Origin: Zooshikella sp050749885
GTDB lineage: Bacteria > Pseudomonadota > Gammaproteobacteria > Pseudomonadales > Zooshikellaceae
Length of the DNA stretch: 64,000 bases
Assembly: GCF_050749885.1 (NCBI RefSeq)
Contig: NZ_JBOIUB010000001.1
Location: 186,001 to 250,000, forward strand
Direction of reading: 5' to 3'
Position 1 is the stretch's first letter, and each line of letters begins with the position of its first letter. Both the position numbers and the translations under genes were made by a program. The notes beneath the pieces are model-generated. The model was not told the origin of the DNA, searched no databases, and saw nothing but the letters and a program-made list of their open reading frames with translations. This document shows, one piece after another, positions 1-9,700 of this stretch.

Positions 1-331
1 TTGCTTCAGCAAGCGAGCGCCAACCATGTATGTGCAGGCCATGTTCATCAATGGGCAGTAGCACCGACTGTATTTTTTGGGTTACATCTACAGGGTTTGC
101 ATCTGCTTTAGTGTAGTAAGCAGCATTTAAAAAGTGTAGTAGGCCGATCTCAGGGAAATCTTCCCGAAAAGTTTTCATTTTTTGTAGATCTTTATCTTTT
201 AAGAAGTAGCCCTCCCAGTCAACGCTAATAATAGCGACCACTTTACCTTGAGCGAAGGCATGGTGGCTTAACAGGAAAATCCAGCAGATGAAGAATATTT
301 TAGAAAAACTGAATTTAGACTTTTGTTTCAT
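1..331 (-). CDS. Polysaccharide deacetylase-like exported protein (N-terminal part)
   Basis: The gene reads leftward and runs off the window, so only the first 110 residues are visible. They begin with a signal peptide (charged MKQKSK, a hydrophobic stretch, a likely cut after HHAFA near residue 27). The next stretch contains ISVDWEG and, 60 to 70 residues later, HGLHIHGW. These resemble the first aspartate motif and the H-x-H motif of NodB-type carbohydrate deacetylases, which remove acetyl groups from surface sugars. The catalytic core lies outside the window, so the family call is inference. The ATG at 329-331 is the first in-frame start before the signal peptide. Confidence 0.5.
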   Translation of the reverse strand, partial: MKQKSKFSFSKIFFICWIFLLSHHAFAQGKVVAIISVDWEGYFLKDKDLQKMKTFREDFPEIGLLHFLNAAYYTKADANPVDVTQKIQSVLLPIDEHGLHIHGWRSLAEA

Positions 332-860
332 TAATATACCTTATATGTCTTATTGTTGGACGTATATGGTATACATATTTTTTTATAATAATAAATAAGA
401 TATTTAATATAATGGATAAAAAAATCTCCTACAAAACCTTCTATGTCGTGCGTTGGTTCGAGTTTATAAAGTAAATTAACAGTTTTTTCATAGACAACCG
501 TTGAAGTGTGCAGTTTGTATCACAGGAGATAAACTTTTTAATGCTTTGATTTACTTATGGTTGGTATGTCTCACAACTTAAGACAATCAGAATGGTGTGG
601 TTGACAGTTGCTTACAATGGGTATTCATCGTGTTCTTGAATAATCAATAACTATAACAAAAAACAAGAATGACTATTCAGTTAAATGGTGTTGCATATAT
701 GCGTCGCAAAAGATCTGCTGTGAAAGTAAGGCCTTATACCATTATGGGTATAGGATTTTGTTAATTGATGGAGTAAAAGATCAACAAATAGCCAAGTTTG
801 GTTTTGCAAAAGCTATTGTGCTTACGCATACTAACTACTAAACCTTAGGGCTTTTTTAGT
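332..860. other. Intergenic region with no recognised gene
   Basis: This 529-bp stretch separates two divergently transcribed genes and must hold both promoters. It is strongly AT-rich and has several TATAAT-like strings near 360-420, but no spacing good enough to commit to one promoter. No RNA gene, repeat copy or convincing short ORF was seen. Confidence 0.4.
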
Positions 861-1991
861 ATGAGAATATTGATACTATTCGTTTGCCTATTGCTATCGT
901 TTTTTAACGCGGCTGAAGCAGATGATAAGATTAAAGTGGTCTTTGTAAGTTGCTGTTTACCTGAAGGTTTTTTCTGGCCCAAGGTGGAAGCGTTTATGCG
1001 AGCTGCAGCAGATGATTTGAATATTGAGCTTGAAGTGCTCTATGCGCAAATGGATTATATGTACATGAAAAGCATTGCTGTTAGTGTAGCGAACCGTCAA
1101 GTTAAACCTGATTACCTCATAATAGATAATTATAAATTAGCAGCAGGAAAAATAATAAAAACGTTGAGTGAATCAAAAATAAAAATATTTTTAATGGCTA
1201 ATGGCCTAACAAAAGAACAGGCTTCTATTTATGGTAATCCTCGTGAAATTTATCCAAATTGGATAGGAGAGTTAACACCTGATAACTATTATGCTGGATA
1301 CCAGTTAGCTAAATCGACAATAGATTATTTTTTGTCACATAACAATAATATCAATGTAAATATTCTTGCATTATCAGGGGATCAAGCAACACCCGCAAGT
1401 ATAGCGCGTGTGAATGGTCTTAAAAAAGCAATATCTCATTATCAAAATGTGGTGATCAAGCAAGTTATACCTGGCAATTGGCAACAACAGGATGCGTATA
1501 AAAAAACATATCATCTCATAAGACGATACCCTGACATCAATGTTGTTTGGGCTGCGAATGATGAAATGGCCTTAGGCGCAATGGAAAGTGTCATTGAGTA
1601 TGGTAAGCAGCCTGGAAAAGATATTTACTTTAGTGGCATTAACTGGAAAAAAGAAGCATTGAAGAAAGTACAGGATGGTTCAATGGTCGTCAGTATTGGT
1701 GGACATTTTATGATGGGGGGATGGGCACTGGTTATTTTACATGACTATCACTTCGGTATTGATTTTGCTCAATCCGAAGGACTAAAGATGAAAATGAAAT
1801 TGTTTAATGTCATTGATGTTCATAATGTGCAACGTTATTTAGAAACATTGGGTGATGAACAGTGGCAAAAAATAAATTTTAAACACTTTTCAAAACGGTA
1901 TAATTCAAGTCTGACACAATATGACTTTAGTTTAAACTCGATACTACATAATATTGAAGAAGTTAATTTGACAAAGAAAGGCCAAAATTAA
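861..1991 (+). CDS. Periplasmic sugar-binding-like (type 1 PBP) protein
   Basis: The 376-residue protein has an N-terminal signal peptide (MRILILFVCLLLSFF, cut near AAEA). It then shows the two-lobe pattern of type 1 periplasmic binding proteins (Peripla_BP_4 / LacI-like fold): a first strand IKVVFVSC, a central region VNILALSGDQATPASIARVNG (about residues 164-184), and VVWAANDEMALGAMESV (about 231-247), which is the usual hinge-proximal motif. No permease or ATPase gene is adjacent, so it may be an orphan receptor feeding a sensor rather than an ABC importer. The ligand cannot be read from the sequence. The ribosome site before the ATG is weak (TTAGGG). Confidence 0.7.
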   Translation: MRILILFVCLLLSFFNAAEADDKIKVVFVSCCLPEGFFWPKVEAFMRAAADDLNIELEVLYAQMDYMYMKSIAVSVANRQVKPDYLIIDNYKLAAGKIIKTLSESKIKIFLMANGLTKEQASIYGNPREIYPNWIGELTPDNYYAGYQLAKSTIDYFLSHNNNINVNILALSGDQATPASIARVNGLKKAISHYQNVVIKQVIPGNWQQQDAYKKTYHLIRRYPDINVVWAANDEMALGAMESVIEYGKQPGKDIYFSGINWKKEALKKVQDGSMVVSIGGHFMMGGWALVILHDYHFGIDFAQSEGLKMKMKLFNVIDVHNVQRYLETLGDEQWQKINFKHFSKRYNSSLTQYDFSLNSILHNIEEVNLTKKGQN

Positions 1992-2046
1992 TTAAGCTTG
2001 CTGAATTGTCCTAGTATATCTTCACTTAAGTAAAGTGGTATAAAAA

Positions 2047-2145
2047 AGGTGGTGTTCTTTAATATAACTACATTCTTACTCACTCAATTTCAGGAAGGTG
2101 CGCATGCAATCGTTCATGAGTTAAAATCATTAAAGAGCACCACTT
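2047..2145. repeat. Inverted repeat with 17-bp arms
   Basis: Arms at 2047-2063 and 2129-2145 are reverse complements at all but one position (left arm AGGTGGTGTTCTTTAAT). They enclose 65 bp. The pair sits in the 490-bp gap between the binding protein and katG, which holds nothing else recognisable. It could be a small fold-back element or a transcribed hairpin ending the upstream gene, but no T-run follows. Confidence 0.45.
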
Positions 2146-2481
2146 CATAAATAAGCTCCACATTGGTAGTTTTTATTACTTTATGAATTCCCTCACTATT
2201 GTTGTTATCTACGACCCCATATAGCCCCAAGATATATACTTACTTCAAAATGGGATATACCTATAAAGTAGTATTTTTTTATGTCACTGGCTAGTGAAGT
2301 GTTTTTTAAAAGAAGATGACTGTAATTTTAAAGTTGATAGGGAGGGTATACAACGCTTGATTAATAATTACTATTGAACCTATCTATTTTTTCAATCTAT
2401 TTTCTGCCTCTTACATCATAAGAAACTGCTATACCTAACTTGCCAGCCTTCTGATTTCTTACCCCTAAGGGAGTATTTCTT

Positions 2482-4701
2482 ATGATAAAAAAAGTGATTA
2501 CGAGCGTTGCTGTTTGGGCGGTAATTATATCCCCACTGACACCCTTTAGTCAGGCTTTTGCTCAAGCTGAACCAAAGCCAAACAAGTTTTGGTGGCCTAA
2601 ACAGTTAAATCTGAAACCCCTTCGTCAGCATGCAGAGGAATCAAACCCATTGGGTGAAAAATTCAACTATGCAGAGGCTTTTAAGAGCCTTGATATAAAT
2701 GCTGTGAAGAAGGATATAAAAGCATTACTAACCACTTCTCAGGACTGGTGGCCTGCTGACTATGGTCATTATGGTCCTTTTTTTATTCGGATGGCCTGGC
2801 ATAGTGCAGGGACTTATCGAGTGGGTGATGGTCGTGGTGGTGCTGGTGGTGGTCAACAGAGGTTCGACCCTCTCAATAGTTGGCCAGATAATGCCAACTT
2901 GGATAAAGCGCGTCGACTACTGTGGCCTATCAAGCAGAAATATGGACGGAAAATATCCTGGGCTGACTTGATGATTCTAACAGGCAATGTATCGCTCGAA
3001 TCTATGGGGTTTAAAACATTTGGATTTGCAGGAGGCCGAGAGGATGATTGGGAGCCAGATATGGTTTACTGGGGGCCTGAGACAAAGTTTTTAGCCGATG
3101 AGCGCTACAGTGGAAAACGTGAACTGGAAAATCCACTTGCTGCTGTGCAGATGGGGCTGATTTATGTAAATCCTGAAGGGCCTAATGGTAATCCCGATCC
3201 GCTGGCGGCAGCAAAAGATATTCGTGACACGTTTGGTCGAATGGCCATGAATGATGAAGAGACGGTTGCGCTCATCGCGGGTGGACACACGTTCGGTAAA
3301 TCGCATGGTGCGGTAAAGGCTGACTGCCTGGGGCCAGAACCTGCTGCAGGTGCTATTGAGCAACAAGGTTTAGGTTGGAAAAATAAATGTGGTAAAGGTA
3401 ATGCTGAAGACACGATGACCAGTGGGTTGGAAGGTGCATGGTCCGTTAATCCCATAGCTTGGACTTCGCAGTATCTTGATAATTTGTTTGCTTTTGAATG
3501 GGTAAAAACAAAGAGTCCTGCTGGTGCGACTCAGTGGATTCCTGCTGATAATAAAGGAGCAAACCTTGTTCCGGATGCCCACGATGCGTCTAAAAGACAT
3601 GCACCGATGATGTTTACCACTGACCTTGCACTGAAGTTTGACCCTGCATACAAGAAAATCGCAATGCGATTTAAAGAAAATCCAAAAGAATTCGAGTTAG
3701 CCTTTGCAAAAGCCTGGTTCAAATTAACACATCGTGATATGGGACCTCGTGCTCGCTACCTTGGCAAAAATATTCCGCAGGAGGAGTTGTTATGGCAAGA
3801 CCCTGTTCCTGCCGCTGACTATAAACTGATTGACGAAAAAGATATTACCGCTTTGAAGTCAAAGATCCTTGCTTCTGGCTTATCCATACCTGAACTTGTC
3901 CGAAGTGCATGGGCATCAGCAGCTACTTTCCGTGGCACAGATATGCGAGGTGGTGCGAATGGTGCACGTATTCGGCTTGAACCACAAAAAGACTGGTCAG
4001 TGAATAATCCAAAGGAATTATCAAAGGTTCTCTCGCGCCTGGAGAGTATCCAAAAGGACTTTAATGGTTCACTTTCCGGTGGTAAGAAAGTATCCCTAGC
4101 GGATGTTATTGTTTTGGCAGGAACGGCGGCTATTGAACAAGCGGCTAAGAAAGGTGGCTTTGAAGTGAAAGTGGCTTTCCATCCTGGGCGTACTGATGCG
4201 TCTCAGCAGCAGACAGATGTTAAATCGTTTGCTGTGCTTGAGCCTAAGGCGGATGGCTTTCGTAATTATTATGAAAAAGGTTTAAACCGTTCACCAGCAG
4301 ATATGTTGGTTGATCGCGCTAGCCTGTTAAATCTGACAGTTCCTGAAATGACCGTTCTTGTGGGGGGGATGCGTGCATTAAATGCTAATGCTGGTGAGTC
4401 TAAACATGGCGTGTTTACAGATAAACCTGGCGTATTGAGTAATGATTTCTTTGTAAATTTACTCGATATGGCGACGAAGTGGACAAAATCCTCCAAGTCA
4501 GAGGGTATTTATGAAGGACAAGATCGTAAAACAGGTAAATTGAAGTGGACAGCGACTCCTGTTGATTTGATCTTTGGCTCAAATTCTGAATTGCGTGCTG
4601 TCGCTGAAGTATATGCCGCGAATGATGGCAAAGAAAAGTTTGTTAATGACTTTGTAGCTGCCTGGACAAAAGTAATGACGTTAGACCGCTTTGATTTATA
4701 A
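2482..4701 (+). CDS. katG: Catalase-peroxidase KatG, exported form
   Basis: The 739-residue enzyme destroys hydrogen peroxide by catalase and peroxidase activity. Key residues are present: distal Arg103, Trp106 and His107 (RMAWHSAGTYR), Tyr228, Met254 and the proximal haem ligand His269 (GGHTFGKSHG). Trp106, Tyr228 and Met254 form the covalent triad known for this family. Both the N-terminal haem domain and the degenerate C-terminal half are full length. Unlike standard cytoplasmic KatG it starts with a signal peptide (MIKKVITSVAVWAVIISP, cut near AFA/QA at residue 27), so it should work in the periplasm, like KatP-type enzymes. A clear ribosome site (AAGGGAG) precedes the ATG. No OxyR site was identified by eye. 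Confidence 0.96.
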   Translation: MIKKVITSVAVWAVIISPLTPFSQAFAQAEPKPNKFWWPKQLNLKPLRQHAEESNPLGEKFNYAEAFKSLDINAVKKDIKALLTTSQDWWPADYGHYGPFFIRMAWHSAGTYRVGDGRGGAGGGQQRFDPLNSWPDNANLDKARRLLWPIKQKYGRKISWADLMILTGNVSLESMGFKTFGFAGGREDDWEPDMVYWGPETKFLADERYSGKRELENPLAAVQMGLIYVNPEGPNGNPDPLAAAKDIRDTFGRMAMNDEETVALIAGGHTFGKSHGAVKADCLGPEPAAGAIEQQGLGWKNKCGKGNAEDTMTSGLEGAWSVNPIAWTSQYLDNLFAFEWVKTKSPAGATQWIPADNKGANLVPDAHDASKRHAPMMFTTDLALKFDPAYKKIAMRFKENPKEFELAFAKAWFKLTHRDMGPRARYLGKNIPQEELLWQDPVPAADYKLIDEKDITALKSKILASGLSIPELVRSAWASAATFRGTDMRGGANGARIRLEPQKDWSVNNPKELSKVLSRLESIQKDFNGSLSGGKKVSLADVIVLAGTAAIEQAAKKGGFEVKVAFHPGRTDASQQQTDVKSFAVLEPKADGFRNYYEKGLNRSPADMLVDRASLLNLTVPEMTVLVGGMRALNANAGESKHGVFTDKPGVLSNDFFVNLLDMATKWTKSSKSEGIYEGQDRKTGKLKWTATPVDLIFGSNSELRAVAEVYAANDGKEKFVNDFVAAWTKVMTLDRFDL

Positions 4702-4709
4702 ATGGAGAT

Positions 4710-4735
4710 TTTGGGGTGTGTTTTTACACCCCAAA
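4710..4735 (+). terminator. Stem-loop after katG
   Basis: A perfect 10-bp stem (TTTGGGGTGT at 4710-4719 with ACACCCCAAA at 4726-4735) and a 6-nt loop start 8 bases after the katG stop. No long T-run follows, so termination is likely but not classical. Confidence 0.65.
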
Positions 4736-4821
4736 TAACCACCTCAAACCTGCCTTTATCCGCTAATTTTTACCCAGATTTACACTAATGTATTGCTAAG
4801 ATGCTTTTAAGTATCTCTATA

Positions 4822-4997
4822 TATACCCATAACGAAGGGTTTTTAGGAGCGGCCGTCAAGTGATGAAGCCTCAGGAGCTTATATTAATAAGTGACCGGGG
4901 TGGCAGTTAAATGCTCCTGCATAAACTGTATTCCCACCATCCTTGGTGATCAAGAACGCTGACAACAAACCCTAAAAATTATTCGTGAAGGGTATAC
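4822..4997 (+). repeat. Dispersed element, copy 1, with inverted ends
   Basis: The left end reads TATACCCATAACGAAGGG and the right end is an imperfect reverse complement of it (GTGAAGGGTATAC). The interior contains GCGGCCGTCAAGTGAT and GACAACAA. A longer related copy occurs at 16196-16456 and a degraded one at 47635-47852, both inverted. The structure is that of a non-autonomous inserted element or a structured intergenic repeat. It carries no ORF. Confidence 0.6.
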
Positions 4998-5157
4998 ACT
5001 TGTATTAAAGTGTATCGCGTATTGAACTTTAGCTAAATTGAAAGTATGTTTGCATGAAATAAACTCAGAGTAGAAAAGGGAATGGAGTGTAACGTTAAGG
5101 GATTTAACGTTTAGATATGCACTATAGATGTTTAGGTAGTAAAAAAGTGAGTAAATA

Positions 5158-5502
5158 ATGGAACTCTATATCGCAATTATCGCCTTTATAGGTATTACCG
5201 TTTATTATTTTTACAATTATTGGGTGCCGGGTGAACCCATAAAAAAAAGTAAACTATTGGCATTTGCTTTAGTGGCTTCAAACCTTCTTTACGTTTTTAT
5301 TTATTTACCTCCACCTGATCCTACCTGGACCAATATTTGGTGGTTTCCGACATTCTATTTGTGGACTGAAGTAGCTGCATACTCAATGATTTTACTACCT
5401 AATGATACTGAGGTAGGTGCAACTAAAGCATTAACTACTTATACTGCATGGTTTATGATGCTGCTTTTTTTTAGTATAGGAATGCTTGATGCGCTTTTTT
5501 AG
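5158..5502 (+). CDS. Small integral membrane protein of unknown function
   Basis: This 114-residue protein is almost wholly hydrophobic. Four likely membrane segments lie at about residues 3-19, 33-50, 60-80 and 92-113. Short polar links between them include PGEPIKKSKL, with positive charges consistent with a cytoplasmic loop. No catalytic motif is visible and I do not recognise the family. It stands alone between the dispersed element and the convergent membrane-protein gene. The start is supported only weakly by a GTGAG sequence upstream. Confidence 0.6.
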   Translation: MELYIAIIAFIGITVYYFYNYWVPGEPIKKSKLLAFALVASNLLYVFIYLPPPDPTWTNIWWFPTFYLWTEVAAYSMILLPNDTEVGATKALTTYTAWFMMLLFFSIGMLDALF

Positions 5503-5621
5503 TCAGGAAATCAGCCAAGACAAGCACATATAATTTTACCATTTAAAGAACTTTTTTCTAAAGCAGCTTTGTTCAAGGTTTGCAATATATGGGTTTGCTA
5601 TACTCGTCACAAACTATATTT

Positions 5622-6656
5622 TTAGGCAAATGTTTTATGAGCAATACGCGCATCCACTTCTATAGGTAAATCCATATGATTAGCTATTTTCTTAGTTAAA
5701 TTCAGTGCAGTTTCGATATCGGACGTTTTTACTAAATTATGCCATCCTTCCTTAGACTGAACGAATATATGATAAGTGACACCATACCGATGAGGTGTAG
5801 AAACTACTCTAAATTGCTTTAATGGCATAATGAGCTTTTTTCGATTTAAAAATGCCATTGAGTAGGCGTAGGTGATCCTACTTTTGGTTAACGTAATCTG
5901 TTGTAAACTTGGTGATAGCAGTTCTATGAAAGAAAGACAAGCCACAATAAAAAAGGTCGATAAAGCGAACACTAAATAACCATAGATCAAAAAAAAGATA
6001 GATGCCACTAGAAAAAAACACAAAAGCCAATGATCACTTTTATCTGACTCACAGGTGACTACCATCTCTTGTGTCGGGAAAACGACAACATCATAATCAG
6101 TTATATTATTATTCTCTGGCTGATTAATATGATCAAAATTGATATGGAAAAATGGTTCACCTGAGTCATTGTTAAAAATAAACTGTTTAGTAATCTTTGC
6201 GTCTGTTAATGCCGAAAGATACTCTGCATAGGTAAACACATTTGTATTGGAGTGCCACTGATCAACACTTAACAGACAGTAGTTATCTTTGTCTAACAGT
6301 TGAAAATAAATGTTGCTTTGGCAATTTGCATAGCCTGTGGTTCTTCTTTCAATATGAATGCTTTTAATGTCTGTAAGTAATATTACCTGCTCCGTATTGT
6401 TAGAAGAATATTTTATGTCGTTCTGGCCGATGTCCAAAGTGGCATCTTTAGTTTGATCTGCTTTCCATCCAATGATAGTGCCCAGTAAGAAAAACACGGT
6501 AAATGTTGGTAAAAAAACACTATTGGGTACATCCCACCAATAGATTAGTCCCAATACCAACATGATGATCATTTCTAATAAAAGCACAGTAGAAAAAGTA
6601 GAAATAAACCGTTCACCCCATGAAGGTTTGACTCCCTTTATATTAACTGTAGTCAC
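5622..6656 (-). CDS. Four-segment membrane protein of unknown function
   Basis: The 344-residue protein has two N-terminal membrane helices (about 20-40 and 47-65), a soluble stretch of some 140 residues, a second helical pair (about 208-250) and a soluble C-terminal tail. The two halves look alike in layout, a helix pair followed by a beta-rich soluble part, as in PH-like membrane proteins, but this is inference. It is the last gene of a minus-strand set that starts with the lipoprotein at 12752 and continues with the 1659-residue protein. The gap to the latter is 107 bp, so co-transcription is likely but not certain. Confidence 0.55.
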   Translation of the reverse strand: MTTVNIKGVKPSWGERFISTFSTVLLLEMIIMLVLGLIYWWDVPNSVFLPTFTVFFLLGTIIGWKADQTKDATLDIGQNDIKYSSNNTEQVILLTDIKSIHIERRTTGYANCQSNIYFQLLDKDNYCLLSVDQWHSNTNVFTYAEYLSALTDAKITKQFIFNNDSGEPFFHINFDHINQPENNNITDYDVVVFPTQEMVVTCESDKSDHWLLCFFLVASIFFLIYGYLVFALSTFFIVACLSFIELLSPSLQQITLTKSRITYAYSMAFLNRKKLIMPLKQFRVVSTPHRYGVTYHIFVQSKEGWHNLVKTSDIETALNLTKKIANHMDLPIEVDARIAHKTFA

Positions 6657-6763
6657 TGCTTAATGTACCTAATTTAAAGACAATTACTTAACCTGTGTCT
6701 AATACTCTAACATCAAAATCTGCATGCTTGCCATGTGGCATGCATGCAGGTTGCCCTTCAGTA

Positions 6764-9700
6764 TTACATGTTAATTACTTTAATCCCATCGGTTTGAGCA
6801 TCTGAAGGGTTAGCGCTTTTCAACCACTCCGCCAGTTGTAGTAATTTATAATCATGGTTTTTATGATCGTAGTCGAGACGTTTGCACAGCTGCCACATTT
6901 CTTTCCAGTTTAAGTTCAATTTAACATTTTCTTGTTTCACGACAGGAAGCTTACCTGGTTTTTCGATAACTTGTTTTTCTTTAATGACGGTATTGACCAA
7001 TTCAATGGCAGATGTTAGCTCTTCTGAGGCTGGGTCTTCTAACCAGGGAGATTCTTTGGCATTTAATGATATAGGCCGTTTGTCGATTTTAATTTTGCAA
7101 CCTTTACCCACCAGTTGACTATCATCGCCATTAAAGCCTGAGTTGCTGATGGTTTTGAATTGGTTGAATTGTATGCACATGTCATCAAGTAAACCATTTT
7201 TGATGATTTCTACCTTATCCAGTACACCACCAATAATGGGAATATCTTTAATGACTTTCTCCCAGTATTGATCATCCACTTTTCCCATAGGCCGTAAGCC
7301 TTCAACATTTTTACCTGTCGCGGCATGATAGTTGAGTTTAATTACAGAAAGGTAAATATCATATTTGCGGACACTGTCATAAATATAAGCGCCTTTTTGT
7401 CCCTGGGATTTTTTAATTATTTCGAAGACTTGCTTACGGTCCTCTTCTTGCTGGCTTTCAAAAAGGGCTAATAATGTAGGTAAATAACGTCGAGATTGAC
7501 TTTCTGAAAAGGCGAATTTGTTTTCAACACGCCATGTGGTATTTTCTAATGTTAAGGGTTCATTGTAGGCAGCACCATATACATTATCTTGTGAGCGGTA
7601 ATGATGTTTAAACTTCACCTTCAGTGTACCCACATAGTATAAGGTGTTTTGCAGTTCGCTACCCACGGCTTTTGTTTCTTTTTCAGTTTGGCTCAGTGAA
7701 TAGGGAATCGCATGCCAGGAACGGTTATGTCGCTCGTAGTTTTCTTTTTGGGTTTTACTGGACAGTACCACGGTGCCGACAAAACAACGTTTTCGCCAGT
7801 CAAAGGGCTGTTGTTTGCTATAGTGGGATGATAATGTAAATTTGCCATTATCTCCGGCTTTAAAGAGTGTTGCGGCGGCGACTTCTCCGTCAAATAATTT
7901 GCCATACTCAAATTTTTTCTCGTGGCTTTTCATTAACTCTTCGTCAAATAAATCTTTTTCCGCAAAAAAACCTTTATTAGTACTCGCTTGACGATGGTTT
8001 AACCAGTGTTTTCGCTCTTTATCAAGAACCAATGTAAAGTCGGTGCGGAATAAGGGGCGTTTATGCAGGTACTTTTGTTTATCTGCCTCTCTCATTTGAT
8101 AAGGACCAGAGCCGATAAGTCGATTGATCGGCTTGTTATTTTCGTGGTCATTACCTTCAATACGAATTTGACGCTGACTGTCTTTATTATCACCAACACA
8201 AATGTCGTAGGTATAACTTAATTCCAGCCGGTGATGTTGTTTCCACTGTGTTTTATCGTGAAATTTAAGAGCCAACTCTCTCGACATTGGCTTGGTACCG
8301 GGGAATACATACGCCCCAAACTGGAAGCGCGGGAACAGCACGACCCCATAATACCCTTCATAATCCTGTTCGTTATCCAGTAAATTATCTTCGGCCAGGG
8401 GTAAACACACATCGGTAAATGCCGGTCCAGTACAATCGCTACCCCACATAATGCGTCGGGGTTTTAGGCTAATCGGTAAAGGTCGTTCCAGTCGGACGCC
8501 TTGACGTTGGGTGAGTTCGGCATATTCATCATTTTTATAGAGTACGACAATAATGCGCACTTGATCCAAAGGAGAAATACCGTCATGGGTTTTCAGGTAT
8601 TCTTCCATCATCACCCAGGGTTTGTCAGCACCTTTGTCAGAGGCGAGTGCACCATAGGGTCGGACATACATAGCGGTAAATTTATAGATATCGTTGTTTA
8701 ACCGGGCATAATTTAAATCAAAGTTGTGCATTAACACGCTGAGATTTTCACTGTTAATCGCGTGTATGGGAAAACATTGCTGAAAGTTACAGGGTATAAA
8801 ATATTTACTGTGCACATCACTGGGTTTTGTTTGTGTCGGTGTTGATAGCGATCCACCTTCCATTTGCTTGATACTGTAATAGGGATAGGTAGCACTTTGT
8901 GCACGTTGATTGGCTTCTGTAATGCGTTGAATCAGGGGATGGCTTGCAAAGTGTGTACTGGATTGCTGCTGCCAGCTCTCTGCATCCCAGATATCCTTCA
9001 TGTCTAGACAATCCATCCAGAACTGATCCAGGTTGTAGTCAAAGTTAACCAGATGAGGGTAGTGCCAGGTTTCAGCATTTAATACGAAAAAGTCGATAAA
9101 CTCTTTGATTCGAAGTTCATTTAAACACTGGTCAGCGAGTGCTTGATCTGACTCAGTTTTCGGTTGCTTAAAGACACCACCAAGCTGTTTGCCATAGCGA
9201 TAAGAGGCACGCATCAGTAGCTTTAATAATGCAGTCAGTACTTCTGCGCGAATGCGGTATTGGTTATTTAAATATTTGATATAGTCTTTTTGATCACTGG
9301 GATCGGGGCTGGCATCAATACGGCGTTGGTTGTATTTTGAGCGCTTATCGAGCTGATCTTCTAAACGTTTTTCAGCGAGCCAATAACTGAGTATAGAGTC
9401 AAACGCAGTACGGTCAATGTATTCTGCCATGGTCATGGCACTTTTAGCCGCCGTTGGCAGCAGCATGATGGCGGTAGCAACCACTGCAAATTGGGGAACT
9501 AGCGCTGCCATTCCTACACCAGCATTAAATACGGCCATCAGCATTTTTTGTTGCTGTTCTTCTAAGCCCATGGCACTGTTAACCTGGGCAAAGCGGTATT
9601 TTTCTAAGACTTGCATGGCTTCCCGAGAAGGCCGAAAAATAAACTCAGCATCCGGTAATGCCACACAGACTTCAACCCGGCGACTTTCTTCGTAAAAAAT

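Noticed and set aside
3091..3722. Minus-strand ORFs inside katG
   Set aside because: They are frame shadows of a strongly conserved gene.
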